DNA of 64,000 bases from Profftia lariciata. GTDB lineage: Bacteria > Pseudomonadota > Gammaproteobacteria > Enterobacterales > Enterobacteriaceae. The DNA lies in the NCBI RefSeq assembly GCF_020541265.1, contig NZ_CP045925.1, positions 310,001-374,000 of the forward strand. The letters run 5' to 3'. Shown one piece after another: positions 10,256-22,619 of the stretch. Position 1 is the first letter of the stretch. The number at the start of each line of letters is the position of its first letter. The translations under genes and the position numbers were made by a program. Under the pieces are notes generated by a model, which did not search any database, had not been told where the DNA came from, and saw nothing but the letters and a program-made list of their open reading frames with translations.

Positions 10256-11207
10256 GTGTATGAATAATTAGATAGTTAATTAATATTCATTATTACTGTA
10301 TATAATAATTATATTTTATATTTTGTATCAAAATATTTAGTTAATAATTAGATAATAAATAAATAAAAAAATAATATATAATAAATAAATTATTAATGTT
10401 TATTTTAATTTAAGATCAATTAAATATATAATATTTTAATAAACAATATAAAAATATTTTGCTTATTATGTTATAATAATATAGTCAATTATATAATAGT
10501 TATCTTGAATAATGTTTTTATTTTAATTAAGATTGTAAATATATAGTATCTATAATAGATATATTTATTATTTACTTTATTAGTTTAATGAAAATAACAA
10601 TTTTTTTAAAAAACATAAAAGTTAAATAAAATATTTAATATATATACTATATAATCATATACTATTCTCATACATTGATCTAATGTTTATTCTATATTAT
10701 TTGTATTTCATATATAAGTAATTTTTAAAAAACATGCTTTATATAAGAATACTTATTATTACATAGTATTAAATATCTTGTTTTATATATCTTTAAAAGA
10801 TTAGTGATGACCTTTAGATAAAAAACGAATATAATTGATACTTAACTTAAATATATACTTAATTTATAAAATATTTTTTATTCGTTATATTTACAATATT
10901 AGTATATTTTATACAAATAATATTAATTCAATTATTATGATTAAATCACATATCAAAAAAAGTTAATATAAGTTAAAAATTTTATTTATTATGCACAATA
11001 ATAAATTGTATATATAATAAATACATTGAAAATTTTTCTTACAATACATTTATGCTATTGTATTAAATTATTGATATAGTATGCATATTCTATTATAGAA
11101 TATAATAAAATTATTTTTTATCACTTGTATTTATTATATGCTAACTTTTAATTAAGTATATATATCTATGATATAATACATTTTTTAGACTTAATATCGG
11201 AATAATC
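10256..11207. other. AT-rich gene-free spacer
   Basis: About 0.95 kb between rplI and alaS with no gene. In E. coli recA and recX precede alaS; I found no convincing trace of either here. Confidence 0.5.
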
Positions 11208-13865
11208 ATGAAAAATAGTACTGCTGATATTCGTCAAGCATTTCTTGATTTTTATCATAGTAAAGGACATCAGATATTAGAAAGTAGTTCTTTAATGCCA
11301 AATAACGATCCAACGCTATTATTTACAAATGCAGGTATGAATCAATTTAAGGATATATTTCTTGGTATTAATAAATATAATTATAATAGAGTAACAACTT
11401 GTCAGCGTTGTATTCGTGCAGGAGGCAAACATAATGATTTAGAACATGTTGGGTATACTTCTCGTCATCATACTTTTTTTGAAATGTTAGGTAATTTTAG
11501 TTTTGGTGATTATTTTAAATATGAAGCTATTAAGTTTGCATGGGAATTATTGACTGATAAAGATTGGTTTAATCTTACTAAAGAAAAACTATGGGTAACT
11601 GTTTATAATACTGATGACGAAGCATTTAATATTTGGGCATACGAAATTGGTATTCCACAAGATCGTATTATTCGTATCGGTAATAATAAAGGCATACCTT
11701 TTACTTCAGATAATTTTTGGCAGATGGGTAATACCGGTCCATGTGGTCCATGTACGGAAATTTTTTATGATCATGGAGATCATATATATGGTGGACTTCC
11801 AGGAAGTTCTGACGAAAATGGAGACCGCTATATTGAAATTTGGAATATTGTATTTATACAGTTTAATCGTCAATTAGATGGTACAATGTTACCGTTATCT
11901 AAACCATCCGTTGATACTGGTATGGGATTAGAACGTATTGCAGCTGTTCTCCAAAATGTTACTTCAAATTATGATATAGATATTTTCCGTGATCTTATTA
12001 CTGCAATAGCAAATATAATTGGTATTACTGATGTTTCAAAATTTTCTAATAAATCCTTGTGTGTTATAGCCGATCATATTAGATCTTGTGTATTTTTAAT
12101 TGCTGATGGTATATTGCCTTCTAATGAAGGTCGTGGCTATGTACTTAGACGTATTATTCGTCGTGCAGTACGTCATGGTGCTATAATAGGAGTTAAAGAA
12201 CCTTTTTTTTATAAATTAGTTACACCACTTATTGAAGTTATGGGAGTTTTTGCAAATCAGTTAAAGTGTAAATATTTAATAATTAAACAAATTCTAAAAA
12301 ATGAAGAAGAGCAATTTTCTCGTACCTTAGAACGTGGTTTAGCATTACTCAATGAAGCTCTAGTGAATGTTACCAATGATACATTAGATGGTGAAACAGC
12401 TTTTTTATTATACGATACATATGGTTTTCCTTTGGACTTAACGATTGACGTTTGTCGTGATCTTAATATAAAAGTTGATATCATTGGTTTTAAAAAATTA
12501 ATAGCAACACAACGATGTCGTGCAAAACAATCGAGTCATTTTAATATTGATTATAGTAATTTAATTTATTCTAATAATATCTCTAGTTTCTCTGGTTATG
12601 ATAATATTAAACAATATTCTATAGTTACTGCACTTTTTTGTAACAATAAAGCAGTTGATATTATTAATGTAGGTGACAGTGGTGGGATTGTTATCCTTAA
12701 TGAAACTCCTTTCTACGCAGAGTCAGGTGGTCAAATTGGTGATACAGGTCAATTAAATAGACAAGACATGAGTTTTCTTGTTGCTGATACAAAAAAATAT
12801 GGCTTAGCAATTGGTCATCATGGTAAAGTTATTCATGGTTCATTAAAAGTTGGAAGCAAGGTTGAAGCGACTATTAATGAATTACGTCGTCATTCTATTT
12901 GTTTAAATCATTCAGCAACTCATTTATTACATGCTGCATTATTTCAAGTTCTTGGAAAACATATTTCTCAACAAGGTTCTTTAGTTAGTGATGATCATTT
13001 ACGTTTTGATTTCTCTCATTTTAAACCTATTACTTTTAAACAAATATGTAAGTTAGAAGATATTATTAATTTATATATTCGTCGTAATCTACTTATTCAA
13101 ACTAATATAATGGATCTTGAAGATGCAAAAGCAAATGGTGCAATTGCTTTATTTGATGACAAATATAATAAGATCGTTCGTGTATTAAGCATAGGTGACG
13201 TCTCGACAGAACTTTGTTGCGGTACTCATGTTTCTCAAACTGGTGATATTGGTCTATTTCGTATTACATCTGAAATGGGTATAGCATCTGGTGTGCGTCG
13301 CATCGAAGCTATTACTGGTAAATATGCTATTACTGCTATGCAGAATGATACAGACATTTTACGTAAATCTTCTTTTTTAGTAAAAAGTGATACACAAAAT
13401 TTAGCAAATAAAATACAAGTTATAATGAATAAATATCGTTCTTTAGAAAAAGAATTACAATTTTTTAAAAATCGACAAGCATTACAGGAAAGTATTATAT
13501 TATGTAATCATGCTATTGATTTAATGGGCATTAAATTACTAGTTAGTTGCTTAAATGATATAGATGTAAAAATGTTACATATTATAATTCATAATTTAAA
13601 AAATAAGCTAGGTTCTGGTGTAATCTTTCTTACTACCAATATCAACGGTAAAGTTACCTTAGCAGCAGGTATTACTAAAGATTTGATTGATAAAGTTACA
13701 GCTAATGATCTTATTAATATGGTACTTAAACAAACTGGCGGTAAAGGTGGTGGTCGCCCTGACATGGCGATGGCTAGTTGTATTAATATTGTTGCATTGC
13801 CACAAGCTATATCAAATATTAAGTCTTGGATTACCCAAAAACTCTGTTGTACTATAACATCATAG
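11208..13865 (+). CDS. alaS: alanyl-tRNA synthetase
   Basis: Charges tRNA-Ala with alanine in the cytosol and clears mischarged Ser/Gly. 885 aa (E. coli 876). All domains are present: class II catalytic core at the N terminus (STADIRQAFLDFYHSKGH, FTNAGMNQFKD, HHTFFEMLGNFSFGDYFK), tRNA-recognition middle, editing domain with zinc ligands H568/H572 (HSATH) and C670/H674 (CCGTH), and the C-terminal C-Ala domain with GGKGGGRPDMAMA. Followed by csrA as in E. coli, though now separated by 850 nt. Start ATG 11208 gives MKNSTADIRQAF, matching E. coli MSKSTAEIRQAF; the Shine-Dalgarno (CGGAA) is weak. Confidence 0.98.
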   Translation: MKNSTADIRQAFLDFYHSKGHQILESSSLMPNNDPTLLFTNAGMNQFKDIFLGINKYNYNRVTTCQRCIRAGGKHNDLEHVGYTSRHHTFFEMLGNFSFGDYFKYEAIKFAWELLTDKDWFNLTKEKLWVTVYNTDDEAFNIWAYEIGIPQDRIIRIGNNKGIPFTSDNFWQMGNTGPCGPCTEIFYDHGDHIYGGLPGSSDENGDRYIEIWNIVFIQFNRQLDGTMLPLSKPSVDTGMGLERIAAVLQNVTSNYDIDIFRDLITAIANIIGITDVSKFSNKSLCVIADHIRSCVFLIADGILPSNEGRGYVLRRIIRRAVRHGAIIGVKEPFFYKLVTPLIEVMGVFANQLKCKYLIIKQILKNEEEQFSRTLERGLALLNEALVNVTNDTLDGETAFLLYDTYGFPLDLTIDVCRDLNIKVDIIGFKKLIATQRCRAKQSSHFNIDYSNLIYSNNISSFSGYDNIKQYSIVTALFCNNKAVDIINVGDSGGIVILNETPFYAESGGQIGDTGQLNRQDMSFLVADTKKYGLAIGHHGKVIHGSLKVGSKVEATINELRRHSICLNHSATHLLHAALFQVLGKHISQQGSLVSDDHLRFDFSHFKPITFKQICKLEDIINLYIRRNLLIQTNIMDLEDAKANGAIALFDDKYNKIVRVLSIGDVSTELCCGTHVSQTGDIGLFRITSEMGIASGVRRIEAITGKYAITAMQNDTDILRKSSFLVKSDTQNLANKIQVIMNKYRSLEKELQFFKNRQALQESIILCNHAIDLMGIKLLVSCLNDIDVKMLHIIIHNLKNKLGSGVIFLTTNINGKVTLAAGITKDLIDKVTANDLINMVLKQTGGKGGGRPDMAMASCINIVALPQAISNIKSWITQKLCCTITS

Positions 13866-14716
13866 TATTTTAATAAAAAATATTATTTTATAATTTATCA
13901 ATTTATTTGAAGGATACAATATTTATTATATAGAAGTATATACTTCATAACAATACAATATATGATATTATCTAGCATTATATTTTAGCTAATTAATTAA
14001 ATTAGTTATACTTTAATAGTATCTTAAAATTCTTTTTATATTATATAATATATAAAATATAACTTATATAATAATATTCTTATAAATTAGTAATTTTTAA
14101 TAAAAATATATATTACTACATATATTTTAATCTATTTTAATTGTTGATATGTTAAAAAATGATTTTTTATAAAAAATAACAACATTATTAATATGTTATT
14201 TAGAATATTTTTAATTAATGTTCATGAAACATATCAGATACTATATAGTGCTATATTTAACAAAATTTAAAATTAGATAAAAGTAATTTAAATAATATAA
14301 TAAATTAATACTATATTTTTATCTAAAATATATAATATATATTTTAGATATTTTATTGTATGAACATATTATAAATATTACTATAGTATATATAGGGCAC
14401 TATTATTTACTAAATTAAGATATACATATAACATAATATGAAATATTATATTGTTTTAGATTTTATAAATCCTTATAGACTGAACATGTATCTTTTAAAT
14501 ACAGATAAAATTATATGTTAAAGATATCTATAGATCAAGATATTTATAATTACATTAATAATTAAAATTATTAATGTAAATATATTATATAAATTAAATA
14601 ATTATTTTTTATATATCAAAAAGATTGTTATAATTTATATATTGATAATATATTATAAATGATGAATAAAAAATAAGATATCTGATTTATAATATAAACA
14701 TTATAAGGAGTAAGTA
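13866..14716. other. AT-rich spacer between alaS and csrA
   Basis: 850 nt with no gene. In E. coli this gap is only about 230 nt and carries csrA promoters, so the spacer has grown or holds an unreadable relic. The dyad at 14550-14579 is listed separately. Confidence 0.5.
14550..14579. repeat. 14-bp perfect inverted repeat upstream of csrA
   Basis: TTACATTAATAATT (14550-14563) and AATTATTAATGTAA (14566-14579) with a 2-nt centre, 137 nt before the csrA start. One G/C pair per arm. Could be a regulatory site; chance cannot be excluded. Confidence 0.35.
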
Positions 14717-14902
14717 ATGTTAATTTTAACTCGTCGAGTAGGTGAAACGCTCATGTTAGGTGATGAAGTAACTGTTACGGTATTAGGTATTAAAGGAAAT
14801 CAGGTGCGTATTGGTATAAATGCTCCAAAAGAAATATCTGTCCATCGAGAAGAAATTTATCAGCGTATTCAATATAAAAAATCCAAACAAAATACTTATT
14901 AA
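14717..14902 (+). CDS. csrA: carbon storage regulator CsrA
   Basis: Homodimeric RNA-binding protein that represses or stabilises mRNAs by binding GGA motifs in leaders. 61 aa, same length as E. coli CsrA and nearly identical: MLILTRRVGETLMLGDEVTV, then VRIGINAPKEISVHREEIYQ. The key RNA-contact residues L4, R6 and R44 appear conserved. Strong Shine-Dalgarno AAGGAG before ATG. In E. coli the tRNA-Ser/Arg pair found here at 3677-3849 lies directly downstream of csrA, so the block has been rearranged. Keeping a global regulator in so reduced a genome is notable. Confidence 0.98.
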   Translation: MLILTRRVGETLMLGDEVTVTVLGIKGNQVRIGINAPKEISVHREEIYQRIQYKKSKQNTY

Positions 14903-15840
14903 TTGTTTATATAGTTTGTTATTATATATAGGAGTTACAATAATATTTATTTTTTTAACTGTATATTATATATTTATTAGTCTTATAATACTTATTCTTG
15001 AATTTTTTATATTTTTAATTATTTTAGTATAATAATATTATATTTATTAAATCTTATAATTTAAGTAATTTTAAATTATAAATAATAATATTAACATTAT
15101 ATAGTATCAAATAAATTAATTATTTATAGTAAAATATATGATTTTCCTAAAAAATGATATATTAACTTAATATTATTTGATTTTTTAAAAAATTATAAAA
15201 ATTAATATTTTGCAATTCAATAAAAAATTAATAAATACATTTTTTAAGAAAAATGTCTCAATAATATTTTATTAACTATAGTTATTACTGTATTATTGAA
15301 ATGAAATAAATAAAAATCATATATTAATCTGCATTAATATATAAATAATAGCTAAATAAATAATATATTATATCTAGTAAATATAATGAATTATATTAAT
15401 TTATTATTGGTTTGATTATACATAATTATTATTTGAATGAAATATTATTTTTTACTATTATCTAAAATAATATTTTTATGATTATTTTTTATTATTACAA
15501 ATAAAATATATAGAAAAATATAATTATTATAATATAAAAACTATTTTAATATTATAAAATATATAAAGAATAGAATAATATTTTTATAAAAATTTTATTA
15601 AAAAAAAATAAATACCAAAATTAAAATAATTTTAAAGAATGGTTACATAACATATTAACTATTTTATTTGGATATAGTAACAAATATAAAAAATATTAAG
15701 GATCCTTGGATACATATAATAAAAAAATATTTTTAATAAAATACTAAAAAATTTATATAAATAATAATATTTATGTATCTAGCATATAAAAGATTTTTAG
15801 CTCTATACCTATAAATAAAATATATATTTGTTAAAAATTA
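14903..15840. other. AT-rich gene-free spacer
   Basis: No gene seen. A 70-codon frame overlapping the end of csrA (14820-15032) is out of frame with it and is only a shadow. Confidence 0.5.
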
Positions 15841-17120
15841 TGAATAGCATCATGATTAAAACAAACTTACTAATAATTGCACTGGGCTGTCACTAAGAAA
15901 AAATAAGTAAATGTGTAATAAAAAGTAAATATACGGAATATTAAAGCATAAATACGGATACTGTAATACATATAAAAAAGAAATATCTAGTAAAAATATG
16001 ATATTACATAAAACATTAAGATTATTTGGTACAACTGTTAGAACAGAAAGTATATTTTTTATAAATATTAGTTATAGTAGTTTAATACTAATTTGCATTA
16101 TATTGATTTTAGTTTATTTAATTATTTTTTCATATGATTGTTCATTAGCTAGATTATATATGTTTAGTAGTAATATTTTGAGAAAAATTACTGATATACT
16201 TGAAAAGTATTTTTACTTGATTATATTTTTTGCAAGTTATCTATTATTACAAGTTTATGGTGTAATGAATACTAATAATTTTATAATTTTTTAAAAACAT
16301 TCACTACAAATTGTTCTATGAAAAAGTGATCTAGTTACGTTAGTTTTATCAAAAAAATAGTTTTTATTATTTTATTTGGTAAATGTTTCATAATTAAAAC
16401 AATGATTTTTTAATATTTTATGTAATAATTAATTTAAATTAATTTCTATCTTGCTAATCTTTTATTAGAATCAATCCATATTTTAACAATTCATTATTAA
16501 CAATATTTTCTTTATTAGGTTGTAATAGTATTCTAATTAATATATGTTTTAGCGTTAATATTATTGTATTTTTTATAATTTTCTTCTGTTGTTTCTTATT
16601 TTGTTGACTCTACATACAAAAAACACAAATATTAATTAAGTACGAAGTTTACTGAAAATAATTACTTGAATATTATCTATCGTTCTAGTATATTGATATT
16701 TTTAGTAGTTATGTTTTTTACTTTTAGCTACGTATTTATCATGTTCCCTAAAATAATCTTTAATATTGAAGAGCAAAATCTTTCAGTGTTATTTTATCTA
16801 GAAAATCATTTTTCTTTTATGTCTTATGGAAAATACATATTTTTACAATACTAGAATATAGTACTTCACTAATTTCTATTGTAAAATCTTTTTTGGATAT
16901 TATCTTAAAATTCTGTAAGACATAAATAATTTAATAGTTATATTTACTTTTCAGAAAAATCAATATACTAATAATAACATTAAATTTAATCAATATATTT
17001 TTATAATCAATTTTACTTAAATTATTGCATATATTCATGCTAATATATTAAATACAATTAATAGATGCGTCTATTATTGCATTATTATGTTTTCTTGCTA
17101 AAGAATTCTATTCGTAAGGT
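15841..17120 (+). pseudogene. unidentified decayed gene(s), membrane-protein-like
   Basis: This stretch is less AT-rich than the spacer on either side and keeps two open frames: 15998-16294 (98 codons) and 16666-16854 (62 codons, TTG start). Both are strongly hydrophobic with likely membrane helices (for example LILICIILILVYLIIF and ILIFLVVMFFTFSYVFIMF). Neither has a good Shine-Dalgarno, and the sequence between them has stops in every frame. At 15853 a short reading MIKTNLLIIALGCH then a stop resembles a broken signal peptide. I cannot name a family. A degraded inner-membrane protein gene is the likeliest reading; a short expressed peptide from 15998 is possible. Confidence 0.35.
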
Positions 17121-19942
17121 ATCTAATTTATATTAATATAAAAATAAACTAGAAAATTATTTTAATATAATTATAGAATTGTTAATTTTTTTAAAAAGTA
17201 CAACAACTAATAATATTATATAATAATTACTTAAAATATTTGCTTATAAAATATTTTTTATTTTTTATAAAAAAAGTAATTGCAATTACTTTAATATTTA
17301 AGTTATTTATATATAATCTCATTTTTATTTAAAATTAGATAATTTTTATATTTTTAATAAACATATTGATTAATAATAATTAATTAATATATAATTATAT
17401 ATTAAGAATAAATATTTTATAAAACAAGTATGTAAATACATTGATTACATAATAATAAATAATATTATTAAAATTATATATAATCTTTTATTTATATATT
17501 ATATAATACGTTATATGTTTATTTTAATCCATCACTATAATGTATTATTTATTCTATAATTTAAAGTTACTTTATAAGTTGCAATATTTATATATAAAAA
17601 TATCTTTGCTAAAGATTTAATCTTTTTATATTTTATATTTATTAGTAATTTTTAATTATTTTATACTCTAAAATAAATAATTATTATTAATATAGTATAT
17701 ATTTATCTATATTATACAAATATTTAATATTATTAAAATGTTTATGCATTTTATAATTGTAATATTGTTAATATACAGTGAATATTTTAGAACTAAAATA
17801 ATATTCATAATTTTTATATACTGATATTATCATGAATAGTTATCTATATCTTAGTACTTGTACATTCAAACTATATATAAAATATATGATTTATATATAA
17901 TTATTAAAATATATTATTTTCATAAAATTGTATATTTTATTTAAAAATTACTTAAAAAGTATAAAAATATATTTTATATATACAAAATATCGTTTCATTA
18001 TATATTAAGTAATAACAAGATTCAATAATTATTAAAAATAATTAACGTATGAATAATATAGTTAAAGAACATACTTATTAGTATAGTATATTCAATATAT
18101 ACTAATATAGATAATATAATATATATAATACAATGTTTATAATAATATTTTTTTTTAAAAAAACCTGAATAGAATACGTCACGTATATTATTATGCAATT
18201 TATTAAAATAAATTTTTTATTATTATTTTGTTTAATACAAAGTATTATTATTTTACTGGATATGTATTTTATAATTAAATTAATAATAACTTTATATATA
18301 ATATTTAATAACATATACTACTAGTTTAATTAGCACACCAATATACTTTAAGTATGATATCTAATTAGTGATTATATTGTATTTTAATAAAAATAAATAA
18401 TTATAATAAAATTATTGCTATAATAATTATAAATTTAATAAAAACTAGGAATCTTTTTGCTAAGATTATTATCTTAGTTCATAATTAGCTATTTTTTGTA
18501 TTATTATAATAATAGTTAATTTTACTAAATTATAGAAACTTAGTACATACTATATACTTAATATATTACATATATAATGAATATTATTATATATAATGGA
18601 TTTAATTTAATATTTATATACTTATATATAAATATATTTAATGATATAATTAGTAACTACTTTATAGTTATATTATAAACATACATTATTCTTTATATTT
18701 AAAGAATACTTACATATATATTATATGTAATATTTTATATTAAATAATATCTATTATCTAGAAATAAAAATATAAAATTTAGTATACTAATAAATAGCTA
18801 ACTCAGTATAATTATAATAATTATTAAAAAATATTAATATCAATATATAATCAATAACATAAAATAATGACAACAATTAAAAGTATAATAATTAATTATA
18901 TTACATAATAAAGTCTATAATGATTTAGTTTTTTCTAATTAACAATTATATTAATTTATCATGAGTAAATCAACTAATAATATAATATATATTATTTAAT
19001 ATAAATTAATAATTATTTAACAGTTATTCTTTAATAAAATTTTATATATAAAAAATAAATCTTTTTATATCTTTAAGAATATATTGTATATATTACCATA
19101 ATAATAATATAAATTTTTATTAATTATTCAATTAATAAACTGTAATAACTTAAAAAAGAGATATAAATAATATATTAAAAATGACTATATAACAATTACA
19201 TGATTATTAATATACAATATATATTGTAACAATAATTTGATATTGTATATCTTATCATAAGTACATTATTTACTTAACTGTTATATCACTCAAATATTAA
19301 GTCAATAATTTTGTAAAAATATAATTATTATTAATTTATATTAAATTTATAATAAAATAATTATATTATTATAAATAATTACATATAATTATCGTGTAGC
19401 AATAAAAAATATATGAGTATTATAACAAAAAATATAATTTGATAATTATTATAAATACTTACATAATTTTTAATTTGTTAAATATCTTATGTTAATACTG
19501 GCATATAGTACTGTATAAAACATGAAATTACTTAATAAATAGTATGAATATATATAGTATAAAAATAAGTAATGTTAAAATTCAAAGAATCACTATAATA
19601 ATGAAGTTATATAGCAATAACAGAAATGTTATAAAAACAAAAAAATAAATAGATTTATTGTAAAATAATTATGAGCGATATATGATAAATAATATATTAT
19701 TTAATAAGAAGTCATCATAAGATTCATTTTATAAAAGCTAATGTGATTCTTTACTGTATTAATTAATATATATTATAATATATCTAAATTTTATTTATTT
19801 TTTATACAGTATCCATGTACTAAATTATTTAAATAATTAAATTATATTTAAGTATAATAAATAATATATTTAAAATTTTTAGTAATATAATTTTTTATAA
19901 AAAATCTTAATTAATTTTTAAATAAATAAGGAATTATATACC
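17121..19942. other. AT-rich gene-free spacer before aceE
   Basis: 2.8 kb of almost pure A/T; no gene on either strand. A 70-codon minus-strand frame (18102-18314) is I/L/N/Y-rich noise. In E. coli pdhR and ampE precede aceE; no trace of pdhR is readable, so the PdhR control of the operon appears lost. Confidence 0.5.
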
Positions 19943-22606
19943 ATGTCAGATAGTTTATATAATGACGTAGATCCGATAGAAACCTCTGACTGGTTGATGG
20001 CAATCGAATCAGTTATCCGTCAAGAAGGTGTAGTACGTGCTCAATATTTGATTAATAAAATATTAACTGCGGCCAATAAAAGTGGTGTACATGTATCTAT
20101 TGAACATACAAACTATAATTATGTTAATACTATATCAGTAGAAGATGAACCTGCTTATCCAGGAAATCTAGATTTAGAATATCGCATTTGTTCAGCTATT
20201 CGTTGGAATGCTATTATGATTGTTTTGCGTTCATCTAAAAAAAATATAGAATTAGGTGGCCATATTGCTTCTTTTCAGTCTTTTGCAACAGTATATGAAG
20301 TTTGTTTTAATCATTTTTTCCGTGCTAAGAATAAAAAAGATGGAGGTGATTTAATATATTTCCAAGGACATATTTCTCCTGGAATTTATGCTCGCGCTTT
20401 TCTTGAAGGCCGTTTAACTGAGGAACAATTAAATAATTTTCGTCAAGAAGTTAATGGTAAAGGATTATCTTCTTATCCGCATCCTAAATTGATGCCTAAA
20501 TTTTGGCAATTTCCTACTGTATCTATGGGTTTAGGGCCAATTAGTGCAATTTATCAAGCTAAATTTTTAAAATATTTAGCACATCGTGGGTTAAAAGATA
20601 CCTCTGAACAAACTGTTTATGCTTTTTTAGGAGATGGTGAGATGGATGAGCCAGAATCTAAAGGTGCAATTACGATCGCAACCAGGGAAAAACTAGATAA
20701 TTTATGTTTTATTATTAACTGTAATCTACAAAGATTAGATGGACCAGTAACAGGTAATGGAAAAATATCTAATGAACTAGAAAGTATCTTTACAGGTGCT
20801 GGATGGAATGTGATCAAAGTTGTTTGGGGAATGAAATGGGATGCACTATTAAGTAAAGATACCAGCGGTAAATTAATAAAATTAATGAATGAAACGCTAG
20901 ATGGTGATTATCAAACGTTTAAGTCTAAAAATGGAGCTTATGTGCGTAAACATTTTTTTGGTCGTTACCATGAAACTGCTAATTTAGTTAAACATATGAG
21001 TGATGATGAGATATGGTCATTAAACCGTGGTGGTCATGATTCTAAAAAAGTATATGCTGCACTTAAAAAAGCAAAAGAACATAAATATCAAGCAACTGTA
21101 ATCTTAATACATACTGTTAAAGGTTATGGTATGGGAAATGCTATTGAAAGTAAAAATATCGCTCACCAAGTTAAAAAAATTACTATAAACGATATTCGTC
21201 AGTTTCGTGATCGTTTTAATATACCAATAGACGATTCGCAAATAGAAAAACTACCATATGTTACTTTTGATAAAAATTCAGAAGAATTAAAATACCTACA
21301 TAAATGTCGTCAAAAACTACATGGATACTTACCAAATCGCCTAATTAATCAAACTAAGATATTAGATATACCTGTACTGTCAGAATTTGATTCTTTATTA
21401 AAAAAACAAAATAAAGAAATTTCTACTACTATTGCATTTGTTCGTTTTTTAAATTTAATTCTAAAAAATAAGTCTATTAAAGATCATATAGTTCCTATCA
21501 TAGCTGATGAAGCACGTACTTTTGGCATGGAAGGCTTATTTCGTCAAATAGGTATTTATAGTTCAAATGGTCAAAAGTATATTCCTCAAGACCGTGAACA
21601 GGTTGCTTATTATAAAGAAGATTTAAAAGGTCAAATTTTGCAAGAAGGAATTAATGAATTAGGTGCAGCAGCCTCTTGGCTTGCAGCCGCAACTTCATAT
21701 AGTACAAATGATTTACCAATGATTCCATTTTATATTTATTACTCAATATTTGGTTTTCAACGCATTGGAGATTTATGCTGGGCAGCAAGTGATCAACAAG
21801 CTCGTGGATTTTTCATTGGTGGTACTTCAGGTCGCACCACTCTAAACGGTGAAGGTCTTCAGCATGCTGACGGTCATAGCCATATTCAGTCTTTAACTAT
21901 CCCTAATTGCATTTCTTATGATCCAACATATGCTTATGAAATTGCAGTTATTATACATGATGGTTTAAATCGTATGTACGGCAAAAACCAAGAAAATATT
22001 TACTATTATATTACTACAATGAACGAAAACTATCATATGCCAGCAATGCCAGATGGTGCAGAAGCAGGTATACTCAAAGGAATATATAAACTTGAAACTA
22101 TAGAAGGTAATAAAGGAAAAGTACAGCTACTAGGTTCAGGAGCTATTTTACGTCAGATTCGTAAAGCTGCGAAAATTTTATTCGAAGAATATCATATTGG
22201 TTCTGATGTATATAGTGTTACTTCTTTTACTGAATTAGCTCGTGATGGTCAGGACTGTGAACGTTGGAATATGTTACATCCAGATAAAACTTCACGTATA
22301 CCTTACATAGCTCAGGTCATGAATACTGCTCCTGTTGTTGCATCAACTGATTATATAAAACTTTTTGCAGAACAAATTTGTAATTATATTCCATCTAAGG
22401 ACTATCGAGTACTTGGTACTGATGGTTTTGGTCGCTCAGATAGTAGAATTAATTTACGTCATCATTTTGAAATTAATGCTTTTTATATTGTGATTGCGGC
22501 ACTAGGTGAATTAGTTAAATATGGTGAAATAGAAGCTTCTTTAGTGCTTGATGCAATGAAAAAATTTAATATTAAACCAGAAAAAATTAATCCACGTTTA
22601 GCATAA
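19943..22606 (+). CDS. aceE: pyruvate dehydrogenase E1 component AceE
   Basis: Thiamine-diphosphate-dependent decarboxylase that starts the conversion of pyruvate to acetyl-CoA in the PDH complex. 887 aa, exactly the E. coli length, alignable throughout. The ThDP motif GDGEMDEPES begins near residue 230 and continues to NCNLQRLDGPVTGN; the regions with IADEARTFGMEGLFRQIG, YIPQDREQ and DGEGLQHADGHSH are intact. AAGGAA precedes ATG 19943. aceF starts 13 nt after its stop, so the operon arrangement is kept. No frameshift or lost catalytic residue seen. Confidence 0.98.
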   Translation: MSDSLYNDVDPIETSDWLMAIESVIRQEGVVRAQYLINKILTAANKSGVHVSIEHTNYNYVNTISVEDEPAYPGNLDLEYRICSAIRWNAIMIVLRSSKKNIELGGHIASFQSFATVYEVCFNHFFRAKNKKDGGDLIYFQGHISPGIYARAFLEGRLTEEQLNNFRQEVNGKGLSSYPHPKLMPKFWQFPTVSMGLGPISAIYQAKFLKYLAHRGLKDTSEQTVYAFLGDGEMDEPESKGAITIATREKLDNLCFIINCNLQRLDGPVTGNGKISNELESIFTGAGWNVIKVVWGMKWDALLSKDTSGKLIKLMNETLDGDYQTFKSKNGAYVRKHFFGRYHETANLVKHMSDDEIWSLNRGGHDSKKVYAALKKAKEHKYQATVILIHTVKGYGMGNAIESKNIAHQVKKITINDIRQFRDRFNIPIDDSQIEKLPYVTFDKNSEELKYLHKCRQKLHGYLPNRLINQTKILDIPVLSEFDSLLKKQNKEISTTIAFVRFLNLILKNKSIKDHIVPIIADEARTFGMEGLFRQIGIYSSNGQKYIPQDREQVAYYKEDLKGQILQEGINELGAAASWLAAATSYSTNDLPMIPFYIYYSIFGFQRIGDLCWAASDQQARGFFIGGTSGRTTLNGEGLQHADGHSHIQSLTIPNCISYDPTYAYEIAVIIHDGLNRMYGKNQENIYYYITTMNENYHMPAMPDGAEAGILKGIYKLETIEGNKGKVQLLGSGAILRQIRKAAKILFEEYHIGSDVYSVTSFTELARDGQDCERWNMLHPDKTSRIPYIAQVMNTAPVVASTDYIKLFAEQICNYIPSKDYRVLGTDGFGRSDSRINLRHHFEINAFYIVIAALGELVKYGEIEASLVLDAMKKFNIKPEKINPRLA

Positions 22607-22619
22607 AAGGTACAACATC

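Noticed and set aside
10780..10860. possible recX trace upstream of alaS
   Set aside because: Only a DD pair in the right pattern; no second block in order.
14820..15032. 70-codon frame overlapping the end of csrA
   Set aside because: Out of frame with csrA, low-complexity tail; the csrA frame is clearly the real one.
18102..18314. 70-codon minus-strand frame before aceE
   Set aside because: Low complexity, isolated, no ribosome binding site.
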